From assembly GCA_026874595.1 (NCBI GenBank), contig CM049321.1, forward strand, positions 12,174,979 to 12,238,978: a stretch of DNA of 64,000 nt, given 5' to 3'. The notes beneath the pieces were generated by a model that searched no databases, had not been told where the DNA came from, and saw only the letters and a list, made by a program, of their open reading frames with translations. Source of the stretch: Sipunculus nudus (Eukaryota > Annelida > Sipuncula > Golfingiida > Sipunculidae). Below, piece after piece: positions 1 through 13,427 of this stretch; positions within the stretch are counted from its first letter, which is position 1; every line of letters begins with the position of its first letter. The translations under genes and the position numbers were made by a program.

Positions 1-1319
1 GTTGAGTGAGATTACAAGTTTGAAAGAGATGACCAACAGGAACACTGAAGAGATAAACCGGGTATAGTTGGGCAGGAGATTTGTTAAATTGGAAATAAGA
101 TCAGAACGTACTTCCTCAAGTTGATACTTTCACACTGAATCATGTACTGTTCCAGAGCGGAGTTGGGATCTGTTACGATGTTCACGCCGGATTGTGGTCA
201 GGTATAGGAACATCTTTTACTCGACACAAGAAACGCTTCGTACAGGCTGAGAGGCGGCGATAACCTCGAGTTCTGTGCAGGATTTTTCTAGGTCATTTGC
301 CTGACGAGGAACCGATTGAAAGCTACTGATTTATACAGAATTACAGGTCTTGTCCGTCACATCTTTAACTAAAATCTTCTCACTGCATCAAAACTAAGAA
401 ATACATATCAAAGTATACCTTGAAATAAGATGTCAAAGAATGTTCTGATCTGTTAAGGCCAATAAATAACACTAGGATAATAAAATCAACTGTTGGTGTA
501 CATATTGCTAGTGTAAACGCCTTCCTTCTTGAAAGTGTGCTCTTATATACATTCTTAAGTTAGACTGCATGGTGTTCCCGCTGTTGGGGCTGATAGCTTT
601 GAGATAGTCTGGGAACATTATAATTATCTTCATGAATCATACTCGGTTCAGTTACAAGTTTAAGCAGAGAGGAGCACAGGTACTGTGACAAAGGTGCTAC
701 CTGACTGGTGAAGCGGGCAAAAACAGCTTGAGGACGATCGCTGGAAACCGAAACGCAACCCATGTCTATTGACAGGTTTTCCAGCACTGGCTTGTTGCAG
801 GTCTGGAAAAGTTCATCAGATTAAATCCTCAGCACTTTAGTTTTTAAGACATAGTCACTGATGGTAGAGGGATGCACCAGTGAGAGTACAAAACAAACGA
901 TGCTTTTCCCAAACCACGTGAGGGGGAACTACATCAGCTGTTGAAACGGAAACTTGAGACAGCCCTGCACTAAATGGCCCGGGCACAGATGAGTGGGTCA
1001 GTGATGAAACTTAAAATGAATGGAGGGCGCAATAAATTCAGTAATGCGAGACCAGCAGATATAAGTACAAAACGGGGGTGAAGAAACTTGAAAAATAATT
1101 GCCCTATTTAATTCGTGCCAGCGCCAATATTGTTTGATGACCTGACCACCATCTGATTTGCATTTTCAATAAAATCTCCACCATCCGTTGTTAGCTCGCC
1201 GACATTTCACACACGGATAGCTCCGTGCCCAGACAAGCGGCCTGCGCCCATGGCTTGAGTCGGAGAATAGAAGCCCGTGAAAGACTCACGGTTCGTGATG
1301 CAAGGCGTTGGCCAAAGCC
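1..1319 (+). promoter_or_regulatory. 5' flank and 5' UTR of Wnt6 (boundary unknown)
   Basis: No convincing coding region is present. The stretch must contain the Wnt6 5' UTR and probably the proximal promoter, because the initiator ATG is at 1320. Possible elements seen by eye are a CACGTG E-box at 915-920, a TATA-like TATAAGTA at 1060-1067 and an octamer-like ATTTGCAT at 1156-1163. None is proven and the transcription start cannot be placed. An in-frame TGA at 1296-1298 closes the Wnt6 frame upstream. An out-of-frame ATG lies at 1298-1300. Confidence 0.4.
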
Positions 1320-1393
1320 ATGGCCCGTCGGGGAGTTCTGGTCTCCTTAGTTATATATCTTATGTTCCCTGCCAACATCATCGGACTGTGGTG
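1320..1393 (+). CDS. Wnt6: Wnt6 coding exon 1 (signal peptide)
   Basis: This 74-nt exon encodes MARRGVLVSLLGYISMF and on to GLW, plus two bases (TG) of the next Trp codon. The basic n-region (MARR) and hydrophobic core form a normal signal peptide. The ATG has a strong context (GCCAAAGCCATGG), and an in-frame stop 24 nt upstream fixes this as the first usable Met. The exon ends in a consensus donor, TG|gtaagt at 1394. Splicing to 16024 completes W25 and gives GLWWAVGSP, which matches the known Wnt6 family sequence at that point, including the split Trp codon. No transcript evidence is available here, so the junction is predicted. Confidence 0.88.
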
Positions 1394-4300
1394 GTAAGTA
1401 ATTTTTCTCAGCCTCCGGTTTTCACTCCATCTCCCTCTGCCGCCTTAGCTAACGGTTCCTTTGAACTTTCCGTCTACCCTCACCTCACCGCAAGGTGCGG
1501 CGTAATTAGAGTTCACTTATACTTCTCCTTACTCAACGCCCGCGGACTTGTCATAATAAATGCAGTGAAAAGGCATAGATACCTTCACTCGCCAAACGAT
1601 TCTTTATATAATATTTATGCAAGACACAATACACCTTTATAATTCCCCCATTTCACCTTTTCGACCAATTTGGCATTTCAAAAAAAGTATTGGGTAGTCA
1701 TACGTTTTTTTTTTTTTTATATATTTTAAAACATTTTTCGGGACACAAAAATAGATTTTTTGGTCCAAATTAAAGAATTTAATGTTAAATATGACACGAA
1801 CGTTTCCACAACTGACATAGACGCACGTTAAACTTTTTTCGCTGAAACTGCCCCGTTGGGATGACGGACTTGCGTAAGATATCAGCAAAAGATTGAGCGT
1901 ATCGCCTGGTACATATACTCTAGTCTGAAATTCTGAAATAATGTAAACCTTCCGTTTGCTATGACTGCATAGATCTGACCCTTGAGTAGCCTTCCAGTAA
2001 TCCAAGCAGCCAGAACGGATTAACGTATTAAACAGCATCTCTCTCCAGCACAGGTGGTCGTGTGATCTCATGATCATACACGCTACTAACCCCGCACTCA
2101 GTATTTCCTAGAGATTTGTTCCAGAGAGGCATCCAGTCTTTTTATACACAAGCTCCAAATATCTTATAAGAAACACCCCCTGCGCCCGTTTCTAGGTGCA
2201 TCTCTTCCACGTTACTTGACGGTATTACTGTTTCAACCGGAGCCGTATCTCAATATAAACAGATTTGTATCGGGGTAATCAGGCCCATACTGACAGAGTT
2301 TTAAAAACTCAACCTTTGCTTTTGTTGGCATCAGCGGAATGTCGAGTGAATGACGCCTCACCCGCGGATGACTGTTTTCCTATATTTGTGGGAACACACC
2401 CGGTTTTATTGTAAAATAAATTCTACTGATAAAGAAGTAACTATTTAGTCATTTGCTGCTTTTGTTATAATAAAGATATACAATGATAATGAACATAATA
2501 GGGAAAAATATTTTCATAAGAAAATAACTTTCAGCACTAAATACACAATTTACGTCCGCCATAATTTTAATTAACGGGGTGTGGTATAAATGCGTCAGGC
2601 GTGATAAATTGCTGGGTCGTGCAATTACTGGTTTTGACATTAATTAAAGACGTAAATTTATTTAGGACATTTATATGCGTAGCTCATTTGCATATATCAG
2701 TCCGACCAATCATTTTACGTGTTTATGCCATCAGCTGATTATAATATGCGCCCCCCGTCAAGTCACGAAACATCTGTCTTTACAGATTGATGGTCTGCAC
2801 CTCCGGGCCACCTTTTTGTATATAATGTACACAGGTAATATTTAAATGCATAATATGTTTAATGTATAACATTTATACAAGTATACACTAGGAGAGACAT
2901 AGACTATTGTTGTTCTTTCATTGATATCTTATAAATTCGGGTCTTCTATCCACAATTTTATAGTTTTAATTATGTAACCTAATAATCCAGTAAGTTTCGT
3001 TGCAGGGGCGTCAATACAGGGGGGTTTGGGTATAAAATCCCCTCCCCGCCCCCCCCCCCCCCACACACACACATTTCGGCAAGGGTGGATGATAAATGTA
3101 AACATCCCTCCCCTGCCATTCAGAGAGTAAGATTTATATATATATATATATATTTACTGGATATCGAAAATATATATATCACTAATTTTCATTTTAACAT
3201 GCGATTAAAAAGCAGACCCAAATAAGACAGCTAAATGGTCATCTGCTAAAGATTAATAAACGGAAAATACAGCCTGAAATAAAAAAAACTATTATATATA
3301 TAGATAATTATAAAATGGGAAAAACTGTGATAAAGTCAGTGTCAGAGCACATATTGTGATATGTCATAACTTCTGGACAATTAGCCATTTAAAAAATGAG
3401 CCTAAGCTTTCTTAATACACAATGTTTGTTAGATTTATAAACGGAATGAACAAATTACAAAAAAATCAAGAGAAAAGATAAAGGTGATTGATGACACATT
3501 TGAGATTTTAACTTCACTATTTGTGACCAATTATTATAACTTTTTCACAAGAAAAAAAAAGACAAAAGAGTTTGATGACACATTTGAGGTTTTAACTTTA
3601 CTATTTTGACCATTTATTATAACTTTTTCTTAAGAGAAAAGACAAAAGAGTTTGATGACGCATTTGAGAGTTTAACTTCACTAATCTTTTGGTGGAGACG
3701 AAGGACAATGCCCCCCTGGGACACTTGAGGGATCACTTGTTGTCTGAAGAGCCGTGCTCTGGGAGATGTCATCATCCACATCCTTATGTATGTCAGTAGA
3801 ACAGAGCGCAGATTCAATCTTATATTTGTTAAGCACAGGGGAATCGTTTAACAATGTATTTCAAAGTTATAATTAGTTTTGCTTTACGTGTGATTAAAAT
3901 CAATAGGTGCAAGATTTAAAAAAAAACCTGAAGAGAAAAACACGGAGAACTTGATTTCAATGTTATTATTCTGCATAAGTCTGCAGAAACTAAACAAAAT
4001 TTCTTCAAATAAATGAAACTCTCTGTGGATTTTAGTCGACGACCCGATGGGAAAAATGCAGGAAAATACAGGAAAGATGGTAAGGGGTTGGTTACAGGAA
4101 AGATAATCATTGCATTTGCTGTTTGTCAGGATTATAATATATTTATCGCAAATTAAAAATTTAAATAAGTAAATAAACTTTTGTGTTTACAACTTATTAT
4201 TTAATACTAGACTGATTTAGTGAAAGTTGAGTATATGTAGACTGACATTTATTGGCATTTTTTTATATATATTCGTTTAAATGGCTGACACTATATTTGT

Positions 4301-4409
4301 TTGTGACAAGTCACCTATTCCATATACCGCTGTGGATCTTGTTCTGTTGTTCAGGTCTCATAGCTATTGTACAAAATTCAGAGAAGAAGAGTAAAATTAA
4401 GAAAAGTAA

Positions 4410-4488
<79 letters not shown>

Positions 4489-7400
4489 GATGGATGTGCT
4501 CAATACCGAGAGAAATTTAATAATTGTAAAAACTAAGGGGAAGTCGTTCCAATACATTAACCATCATTGATTTTCGACATTTGCATGTTATAAACTATCA
4601 CACCATTTCTATCTGATCTACAGTATTTCTAGAACATTATCCTTTTTAATTTACTTAAAGTGCTATACCAAATATTACGACTTGCGACCTGTGACATCGG
4701 GATTTTAGTGTGTTCGCAAAATGGCAGCCCCAGAGAGCTTCCTAGAAACTTTTAGAAATAAACCTGTAAGGGTTCTACAAGGGTTTGGGGATACGAAATG
4801 AGAGAAAGCCGAGGATAGAAAATATATCTGCCGAGAGAGTTTGGTAGCACGGGAACGTTTGTCGGCAGAGATTTCATGGGAATAACGGTTTTTCTTCCAG
4901 GCCCAAATCCTCAAATTATAATAGTATATTTTATGTACATTATTCTACCGATATTCTATAACCATATTATTTGATTAACAAAAGACTATCGACTCCCTTA
5001 ATTTGCAGGTTATCATCTTTTCGCTTTTTTTTGCATTTTTACTATCGATCCTCTCGGACTTCCTTATTTTTTAACATCATGATATACTTGTTCTATTTGA
5101 CATCTATTATTTGCAGTGTATTTTTAAGTGATTAACCTTCTACCTAGTACCACTTTCCGATTTCCATTATGTGCTGGATCCCTTTCTCTCAATACTCTCT
5201 TTAATCAAATATTTATATGTAAGTACCTCATCACACTTTTTGGATTAAATTATATTTCAGACAGATATAGTTTTTCCTGCGTTTGCGTAATTGACCATTG
5301 ATGTGTTTGATATTGATTTCCTTGGATCTTACTGAATATATATATCTACCTTGTTTGGATACGTTTAGAATATTGCGGATGGAATATAACATTAATAGAT
5401 GGAAAATACTAATATCACAAGTGGTGCTGTGTCTACCATACTTTTGGAAATCCAAACTTTCCGTCAAATGTTTAACCTTCCAACAGTGAGAGAGTAAGAA
5501 GTAATCATATGAATTAACCAACAAAATCAAAATGCAATATTATCAACATGCGTGTGAAATGAGTACTTTTCAGTCTGTCTGGCAAAGGAAGTGTCATATA
5601 TGTTCATTATAGATTAAAAAAAAGTATTTATGTCCATTTCGCATGAGATATATCGTTACATACAGTACCAATAGCTAAGTCATTGACCCATGGACGCTAA
5701 GTTTCCAAATATAACGAGTTCGTGTGGTACATTACTCGATTTATGGACAATTAAAACAGGTTTCCCATAATTAAAATGTAATTAAGAAATAAACCGATGT
5801 ATAATGAACTTATGTTTTCTTAATAATTGCGCTTACTTGACGGTTTTATTTGTCTGTGGTGTTGACTTGTTCTTATATACGGAGAGTAAGTGCTTGCTGC
5901 ACCGTTGATTAACATCAATCAAAATTTTGGTGATCGTAAAGTTATATTGTACCAGGTGTTATTGGACCTTATGAAATCTGAATTGATCACTTTAACTATT
6001 TCATCACCTATTATACGTTCCGGTTACGCCTTATTAGACAGACGCCTCTTTTGTATTGATTGTTTATTTCTACAAATATCGATGTCTGAATTGCTTTTTA
6101 GTTTTTCATTCTGTCGACCTTTACCATCTAGAGCTTAGAATCAGAACAGCTATAACAATGAAGTGTTCTGTGCTGGTTCTTGTTGAATTTAAGGTTATTA
6201 CCAAGACTAAAATCTTAACTAAATGGTCACCTTCCAAAAGGTTCTGATCGAGCATGCCAAAGTCTTTGATATGCTTTAATCGTAAATAACGCATTTTGGC
6301 TTTACAAAAGCTCATTGATAAGCAGTGTGCAGTTCTGTATTATATCTCCCTCATGTATGACCCCTCTCTAAAATCTTGGCTAAACTTACAATGCCCCTTC
6401 AGCACAACTGTAGTATTCGTTATATATAATTCTCGATTTTCTTATTATAAATTGGCCCTAAATCTTCGCCACAAGTTTCTGCTCTTTCAATTCTAAGAAG
6501 CCATTAATTTCCCGCTAATCCTTCTATTCCTTATTTCTGTTGAATATTCATAAGTCCCCTGAACATGTTTTCCATTTTCCTGCTCTATCGGTGATATTAC
6601 GCTTGTTGTCTGTTAATACAGATATCTGAAGTCTTTTCAATAAAAAAAATGCCTTGTAATTTTGAAAACGAATAAGCCAAACAGTATTATACAGGTTGTC
6701 CGTTTTATTCATATCCACGTGTTTATAACATATGGGGTGCCCGACAAAATGGCTGCCGGTCGTAACCCAAACACGTGCAACAAGGACATTTGGGCGACCA
6801 GACGAACCTGAGTTTTGCAAATGTAAATAAAAAAAGTTCCTACCAAAGTCATGCACAGGGGCGTGATAAAAACTTTTCTGAACAGGAATTACCTACAGTG
6901 CAGTAACATGTAACCACAGTAAACCAGAAATAACACAAATACGAAAAAAATGAGGCTGGTAAAAAGCTGGTTTTAAGGGCTATATAACCTGCGAACGGCT
7001 GTTTTGGGTGGTTTAAAATTTGAAAACATTGAACATATTAAACTGTAGATATATTGTTTTGATTGACATTTTACCTATGACATTCGACACCGTCAGTTCT
7101 GTGTTCTGTGATTTGTGGTCTATCAACTCTTGTTTGTTAGCGGATTTTCTCAATAATGATTCTTTGGGGGGGGGGGGGGGGGGGGTCATAAAATTTTCTA
7201 TCAGGATTATATAATAGTGTATATGTAGGTTAAAATAATTGAATTTTCTTAGGTGGTAAATTCTTTTAGCAAGCACATATCCCCTGTAAACTTGTTTGAA
7301 TATTCCAGAACAATGTCGGATTCAATAATCAAGTTCATGTAATTTGTGTCACTGCCCTCCCTGTCTGGTTAATATTTCTGGCTCATATGAATTTTCTAAT

Positions 7401-7869
7401 GCTCTCGTAAACCTAGATTGCTAGGATCTGTGTCAATACCTTTCGGGTGATGGATGAGTGACTTGTCAGGTCTACCTGTGGGTGATAAATTGATCACGTG
7501 TTCTCCCCTGCAGGTGTTTCTCTTCATAAAAAGACCATTACAGTTATAACGGAAATTTTGATCTTTCACATGTCCGAGCCGTCCTTCATTTAGAATTCAT
7601 TTGGTTTAAGATAATACATGAAGTATAAACAATTTATTAATCTTACATGCATTATACAACTCATAATAACAACTAATACTCTCTTCTATTGGACAGTTGT
7701 CCATGGGTTGTCTGTTGGGGTGGAGAAAACCACCACCATTTGACGTTCAACAACACCCTCTCTCGTAGCCACGCCGGAAATAGAACCCGGGTCACCAGCG
7801 GAGAAAGGCGACCGTTTTACCACTTGACCTTCCAGGCACTGTGATATGATAATGATAATAATAATAATA

Positions 7870-7902
<33 letters not shown>

Positions 7903-10315
7903 ATTAGTACCATAATATTAGTACTTAACCAGATCATAATAAACGTATAATTGTATAACACCTCGTGTCAATTTACTTCGTTACGCATGCTTATCCAGTA
8001 ACCATATTTGTTTGATCGTAGTCAAGAAGAATTAATATTTTCTATTTATTATTTTGCTTCTCGTTTAACAATGAGATTTCATTTGAAAGAACAGGGTAAT
8101 GAAATAGTAACTAATCCAATTTGTTTTTTTTTTTATCAGAATATGTATGGTTTCATCGATAATTTACCATAACATTCCATAATAATGCCGTCTTTATAGT
8201 TAGATTTGGTTGAAAATACGTGTATTCTACCACCGTCCGCACATAAAATAATATTAGCTGCCGCTAGGAACTCGTCATTTTCAATTATTTTTGTAAATTA
8301 CTCACTTCATTTCCCGAGTTTTATTCTTGGTTTTAATGAGCCAAAGTTCCGGGTTTGTGCAGGAAAACGCGTTACTATGGAAACAACTTCGTTTCAGTAG
8401 CCTTTTATAGGTTGATTCCTTTCAACTAAAACGTGTTTTCACAATGGAAATTAGAATTAATGACAGTGAAATACCTTTAACTCGCAATATAGACTGAAAG
8501 CGACAAACGTTTTTTCCGCGTAAGATGTGAATGAAATTATTTTAGCGGTCACCCACACAAAAGTGTATTATAATATATAATATGATATGAAAAATGTATT
8601 ATATTATATTAATATATTATACTTCTCGTAATGAGGGGCAGGGGCGCATCCAGGATCTTTGGGAGGGTTTGTTTCATAAATAACGAGACACTAATATTCT
8701 TAAAAAGCAAACAACTCCTCAATTTAATGGGGACTTAGCCCTACAGATATGGGAAATACAGTAATATACTTTTAGTCTCTCCCCCCCCCCCCCCCCATCT
8801 TTCCCATCTCGAACCCCTTGCTATGCACTTAGGGGCACCTTAGTATAAAGTATGGGGTACTTTCTATCACACTACATTTATATTATTGTTTAATACCTGT
8901 TAAGGTAGAAGTGTATATATATACAGATGGGCAAAACAATCCTAATGCCATTATATAAGGTGAGATCATGTGCAAACCCTCCACAGAGATAACAGTCACT
9001 AAACAAAAAAACATGTTTATAAAACACTAAACATTTTTTAACGATATTTATAAGCAAGGATCCGCAGGAATACATATAAATATAAAGTTTAAATTAAACT
9101 CTGCATTTATACCTATAAGGAGCTGAGTATTATGCCTGTAATCTGAAAAAGATACTAAATGTAAACTTACTGGGAACCAGTTAGAGTAATAATGTATTCA
9201 GAACCCATGCATTTATTTTTCAATCGTGTTAAAACTAGAGCACTTGTATTTTGTTTGGATTAATGTTATAATGTATACGTTCAGATATGTTAATCCAATT
9301 AAAAAACTCACCTTATTTAAAGATTAAAGATATTATAATAATTAATATTATTATTATTAGCATAATTATTATCATAATAATTATATAAAAATTAAGATCG
9401 CGCATAGAATTTGCTGGTCGAGAAGATTCCAATAAGTAATTTTAAGCAGTTTTATTTTCAAAAATAAAGAAAATGGAATAAAACATGCACTGCTAATATT
9501 TTACCATGAAAAATATTTGGAACTAATATTTTTACGAGTAAATATATATAAACAAAATTATACTTTATGTATTATATATTATACAATAATTAATTGTATA
9601 TTTACATATATTATATTTATTTAATATTTTGTTACCATTTTAGTCTTATGTCTTTTCTTACAAGGACTTAAATTCAAGCATTAATGTGTAAAAACAGGTG
9701 CACTGGTATTACATAATAGAATGATATATTACTTTATGAAATCATATAAAACATATGTTTTTTTACACAAAGCATGGGTAATGGGAAGTGCTCTTTAAGA
9801 TAAGGTTGGTCAGAATTGACGCCCACAGTACCACAGATATCTCAAAAACAAACACCAATAACAGCCCAGCTTGACACCCCCACGACCTGCGCGTATTCCA
9901 CGAATTCCGGGCATGCGTTCATACACCCCTCCACAGCTGTCCTGTATCGGGCGAACTTGATGACGTCACGAATATGTACCAAAACGTAGGGTGAACGTCC
10001 TCAACTTCGGCAGGAATGGTTAAACACACTTGTTGCTGTTTGGACCACCCCACGTTTCATAGCTCTCCGGCATTTCCTGCACACCGCAAACACTTATTTT
10101 GGGCATTTATCGCCCTTGACATTGACCGAAATTTTACATTCCTTTTGACCGCGAATCCGCAGATGTTACACGATTACCCTCAGTAAACCAGTCTTTGTAG
10201 TGTTATAATGGACGGCAGTGTTTTGTTATCTGTGTTATACAAGGAGCTATATATGAAAAGTGGTGTACCTGACGGGGTGGTCGTTTTACCCAGGTGGTAA
10301 TATAGAAAGTTTCAC

Positions 10316-10366
<51 letters not shown>

Positions 10367-10475
10367 TCTCTTCTTTTTGTGTTCATTGACTATATATATA
10401 TACATATATATAATTACATTAAATTAAATTACACAATCTAGCTAATATTTTAGTTATCTGTAACGGTTAAATCTG

Positions 10476-10526
<51 letters not shown>

Positions 10527-11832
10527 CCATACATAATATTTTACAAATTATACATATTTATTCAGTCAACACAGCACATGGGATGAAAATATATTAATCC
10601 CTCCATTTTTCATGAACATTTCATCCATCACGGTAAGATTATATCCAATTATTTTATATCACTAAGATTACATTATTTAAATTATCAATAATGTTGATGT
10701 TTATAAATATCATGCAACTTTAAAATTAATATTGTTATACCGGTACGATGCCCCAGGCAAATTTATCATAATTGATCGATAACTGTATTTCATATACATT
10801 ATACAATAAAATCAAAAGTATTACAAATACAACATTTTGGTAAACTAGCAGCGTGTGGGCCAAAGGGAGACATTAGGCACGCACAATTAGCAGAAACATT
10901 AATTGTCACTGAGTGCAAACTAACGACGGTAAATGTGTGCCTGTAGCTTTAAGGTGCGCGGAATTCCTATTAAGGTGACCACATCCTAGAAGGTCAGTCG
11001 GTAAATGAGTCATATACCCCCATTTGACAACGCTCACAAAGGATACATGCGGCCACAGAAACCAAGACTGGATAGAGATACGATACATGACAAAAAGGAG
11101 AGAAAGCCAGACGAAGACAGAAACGTAAGTTGTCTAATTAAACACAAGAGCGCTTCAATTTCAGCGCAATGCTTCCCACGGGGCGGGTCAGAATGCGACA
11201 TTCGGCATTAATCATAAACTCTAAGTCGTAGTCACGCGCCTTCACGTTTACCCCGCGCAAAGACGAGAATGCAATAGGGCGGGCCTGGCAGCAATTGGTC
11301 ACTCTACAAATAAATCTATGGGAGCAATTTACAGGCGGCTATAATATCGTTGAACCTAGATGTCCAGAGGTTCTGTCTGACTGGTGAACATGTGTCAATC
11401 GGTGGTTACAGTTCGTTCGGGATTCATTTGTGAATGATATAAATGACAGAAAAACGGACATATCACAGGTTTTATCAAATTGTGTATTTTTTATTTCCAT
11501 ATTACCATATGTATATTTTTTATTTTTTGGTACCAGTTGATATTGTACTGAATTGGATCTAAATAAACTATACTGTACTATACTATGCATTTATGTATGC
11601 AAGGACATAAAGCATGTGTTTTATTGTTGCCTTAACATTATTAACAGGGACACGAAAGGACCGTATATGTATTAAAAAATCACGAAATTGCCAATTTATT
11701 AAATAGCTACGTTATATATCGGTTATTATAAGTCGGTTATATGAGGATATTTTCGATTAAGCACACACACAGCAAATATATGCAATAGTCTAAATTTGAA
11801 TGTTAATTATCACATATTTATATATATGCATT

Positions 11833-11882
<50 letters not shown>

Positions 11883-12398
11883 CTCCGGAATAATTAAAAC
11901 AATTGCTATACATACTCAATGTTTATTTAATATATAAAAATTTGCAATTAACAATTGAAATAACAAATGATGTATTTTTTATTACCATACTGATAACGCA
12001 TAAACAGTGCACATAAATAATTCTGATACTGTACTGGAAAATCATTTATAATTTTAAATAATACATGTGTTTGAGGGAGGAAATAATGAGCTACGAAGGA
12101 AACAGTCCATTTACACAGATTTGTAAGTAAAATTTTATTCAAAGTTAATATATAATATAGCTGCTAAGAAATCAATATTCGTAAATATATTCCTCGTATA
12201 TGCCCCCCCAAAATAATATTATAATAATTTAATAATATATTATTAATAGTAATGTTAATAATAATCATAATTTAATAATAATATTAACAGAAACAACAGT
12301 AATAATAATATTGATAAAAAAATATTAATAATAATTATAATAAATAAAAATAATAAATAATAATAATTATTATTATCATTATTATTATTATCATTATG

Positions 12399-12431
<33 letters not shown>

Positions 12432-13391
12432 TTTATTATATAGAAATATAATCAACATAAAAGCACACATGTATACTACTACATGCACTTCTACATATTT
12501 ACATATCCATACTACATACTATCACATTCATATTATATGACACTGAAAACTATACAAAGGACAAGAATTCAGCAATATGATGAGGCTGCCGGCGGTGGGT
12601 CCGTCATGTTACAGTTGGTCGTGATTAATTACCCTCCAATACTAGCGTGACGTCCAGACAAACACCGCCACGCAATTAATAATGATTAATTCCCTTCAGT
12701 AGCAAAGTTCAGTCCATATATGGAGCTGCGACCGGGTGGTATACGGGGGGTCACTACCTTGAGATTGTCACACTGGTCTGGTGTGGTGTAATATTATTTC
12801 TTAACAAGGATTTTAATGGAAAGCTGCTACTTAACCAGGTGAAGGGTAAGAACTTGTTTTATAAAAATCCTTGGCTAGATTGCCGTATTTTGTTCCTCAC
12901 TACGAATCATTACATGTGTAAGTATATGAATATTTCAAATACGCCTAACACTGCAGCATAATTACTCAGAAAATTCTCGGTTATTTGAATACATTTAAAT
13001 CGAACTGGCAGATCTGCATACTTGCGTCATCTATCTATCCATCTGCATGTCTATCTGACTATGTTTATCTATCTAGCTATCTATCTATTTATCTATCCAT
13101 CTATCTACCAAGCTAGCTTGCTATCTAGCTATCTAGCTATCTATCTAGCTATTTATCTATCTATCTATCTATCTGTCTATCTATCTATCTATCTAGCTAT
13201 TTATCTATCTATCTATCTATCTGTCTATCTATCTATCTATTTAGCTGGCCCTCTGGCATATATAATATATACCTATATATATATATATATTATATAAACA
13301 CCTCTCTATATATATCTGTATATATCGTAAAGCCATTATATATAACTAAATATATTAATTATATAATATATTTATATTGTAAACATTTAAG

Positions 13392-13427
<36 letters not shown>

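Noticed and set aside
1277-1642. 121-codon + strand open frame covering exon 1
   Set aside because: It begins at GTG, runs through the exon 1 donor into the intron and has no domain. The real reading frame at exon 1 is a different one. Only the spliced continuation from the ATG at 1298 is kept, as a finding.
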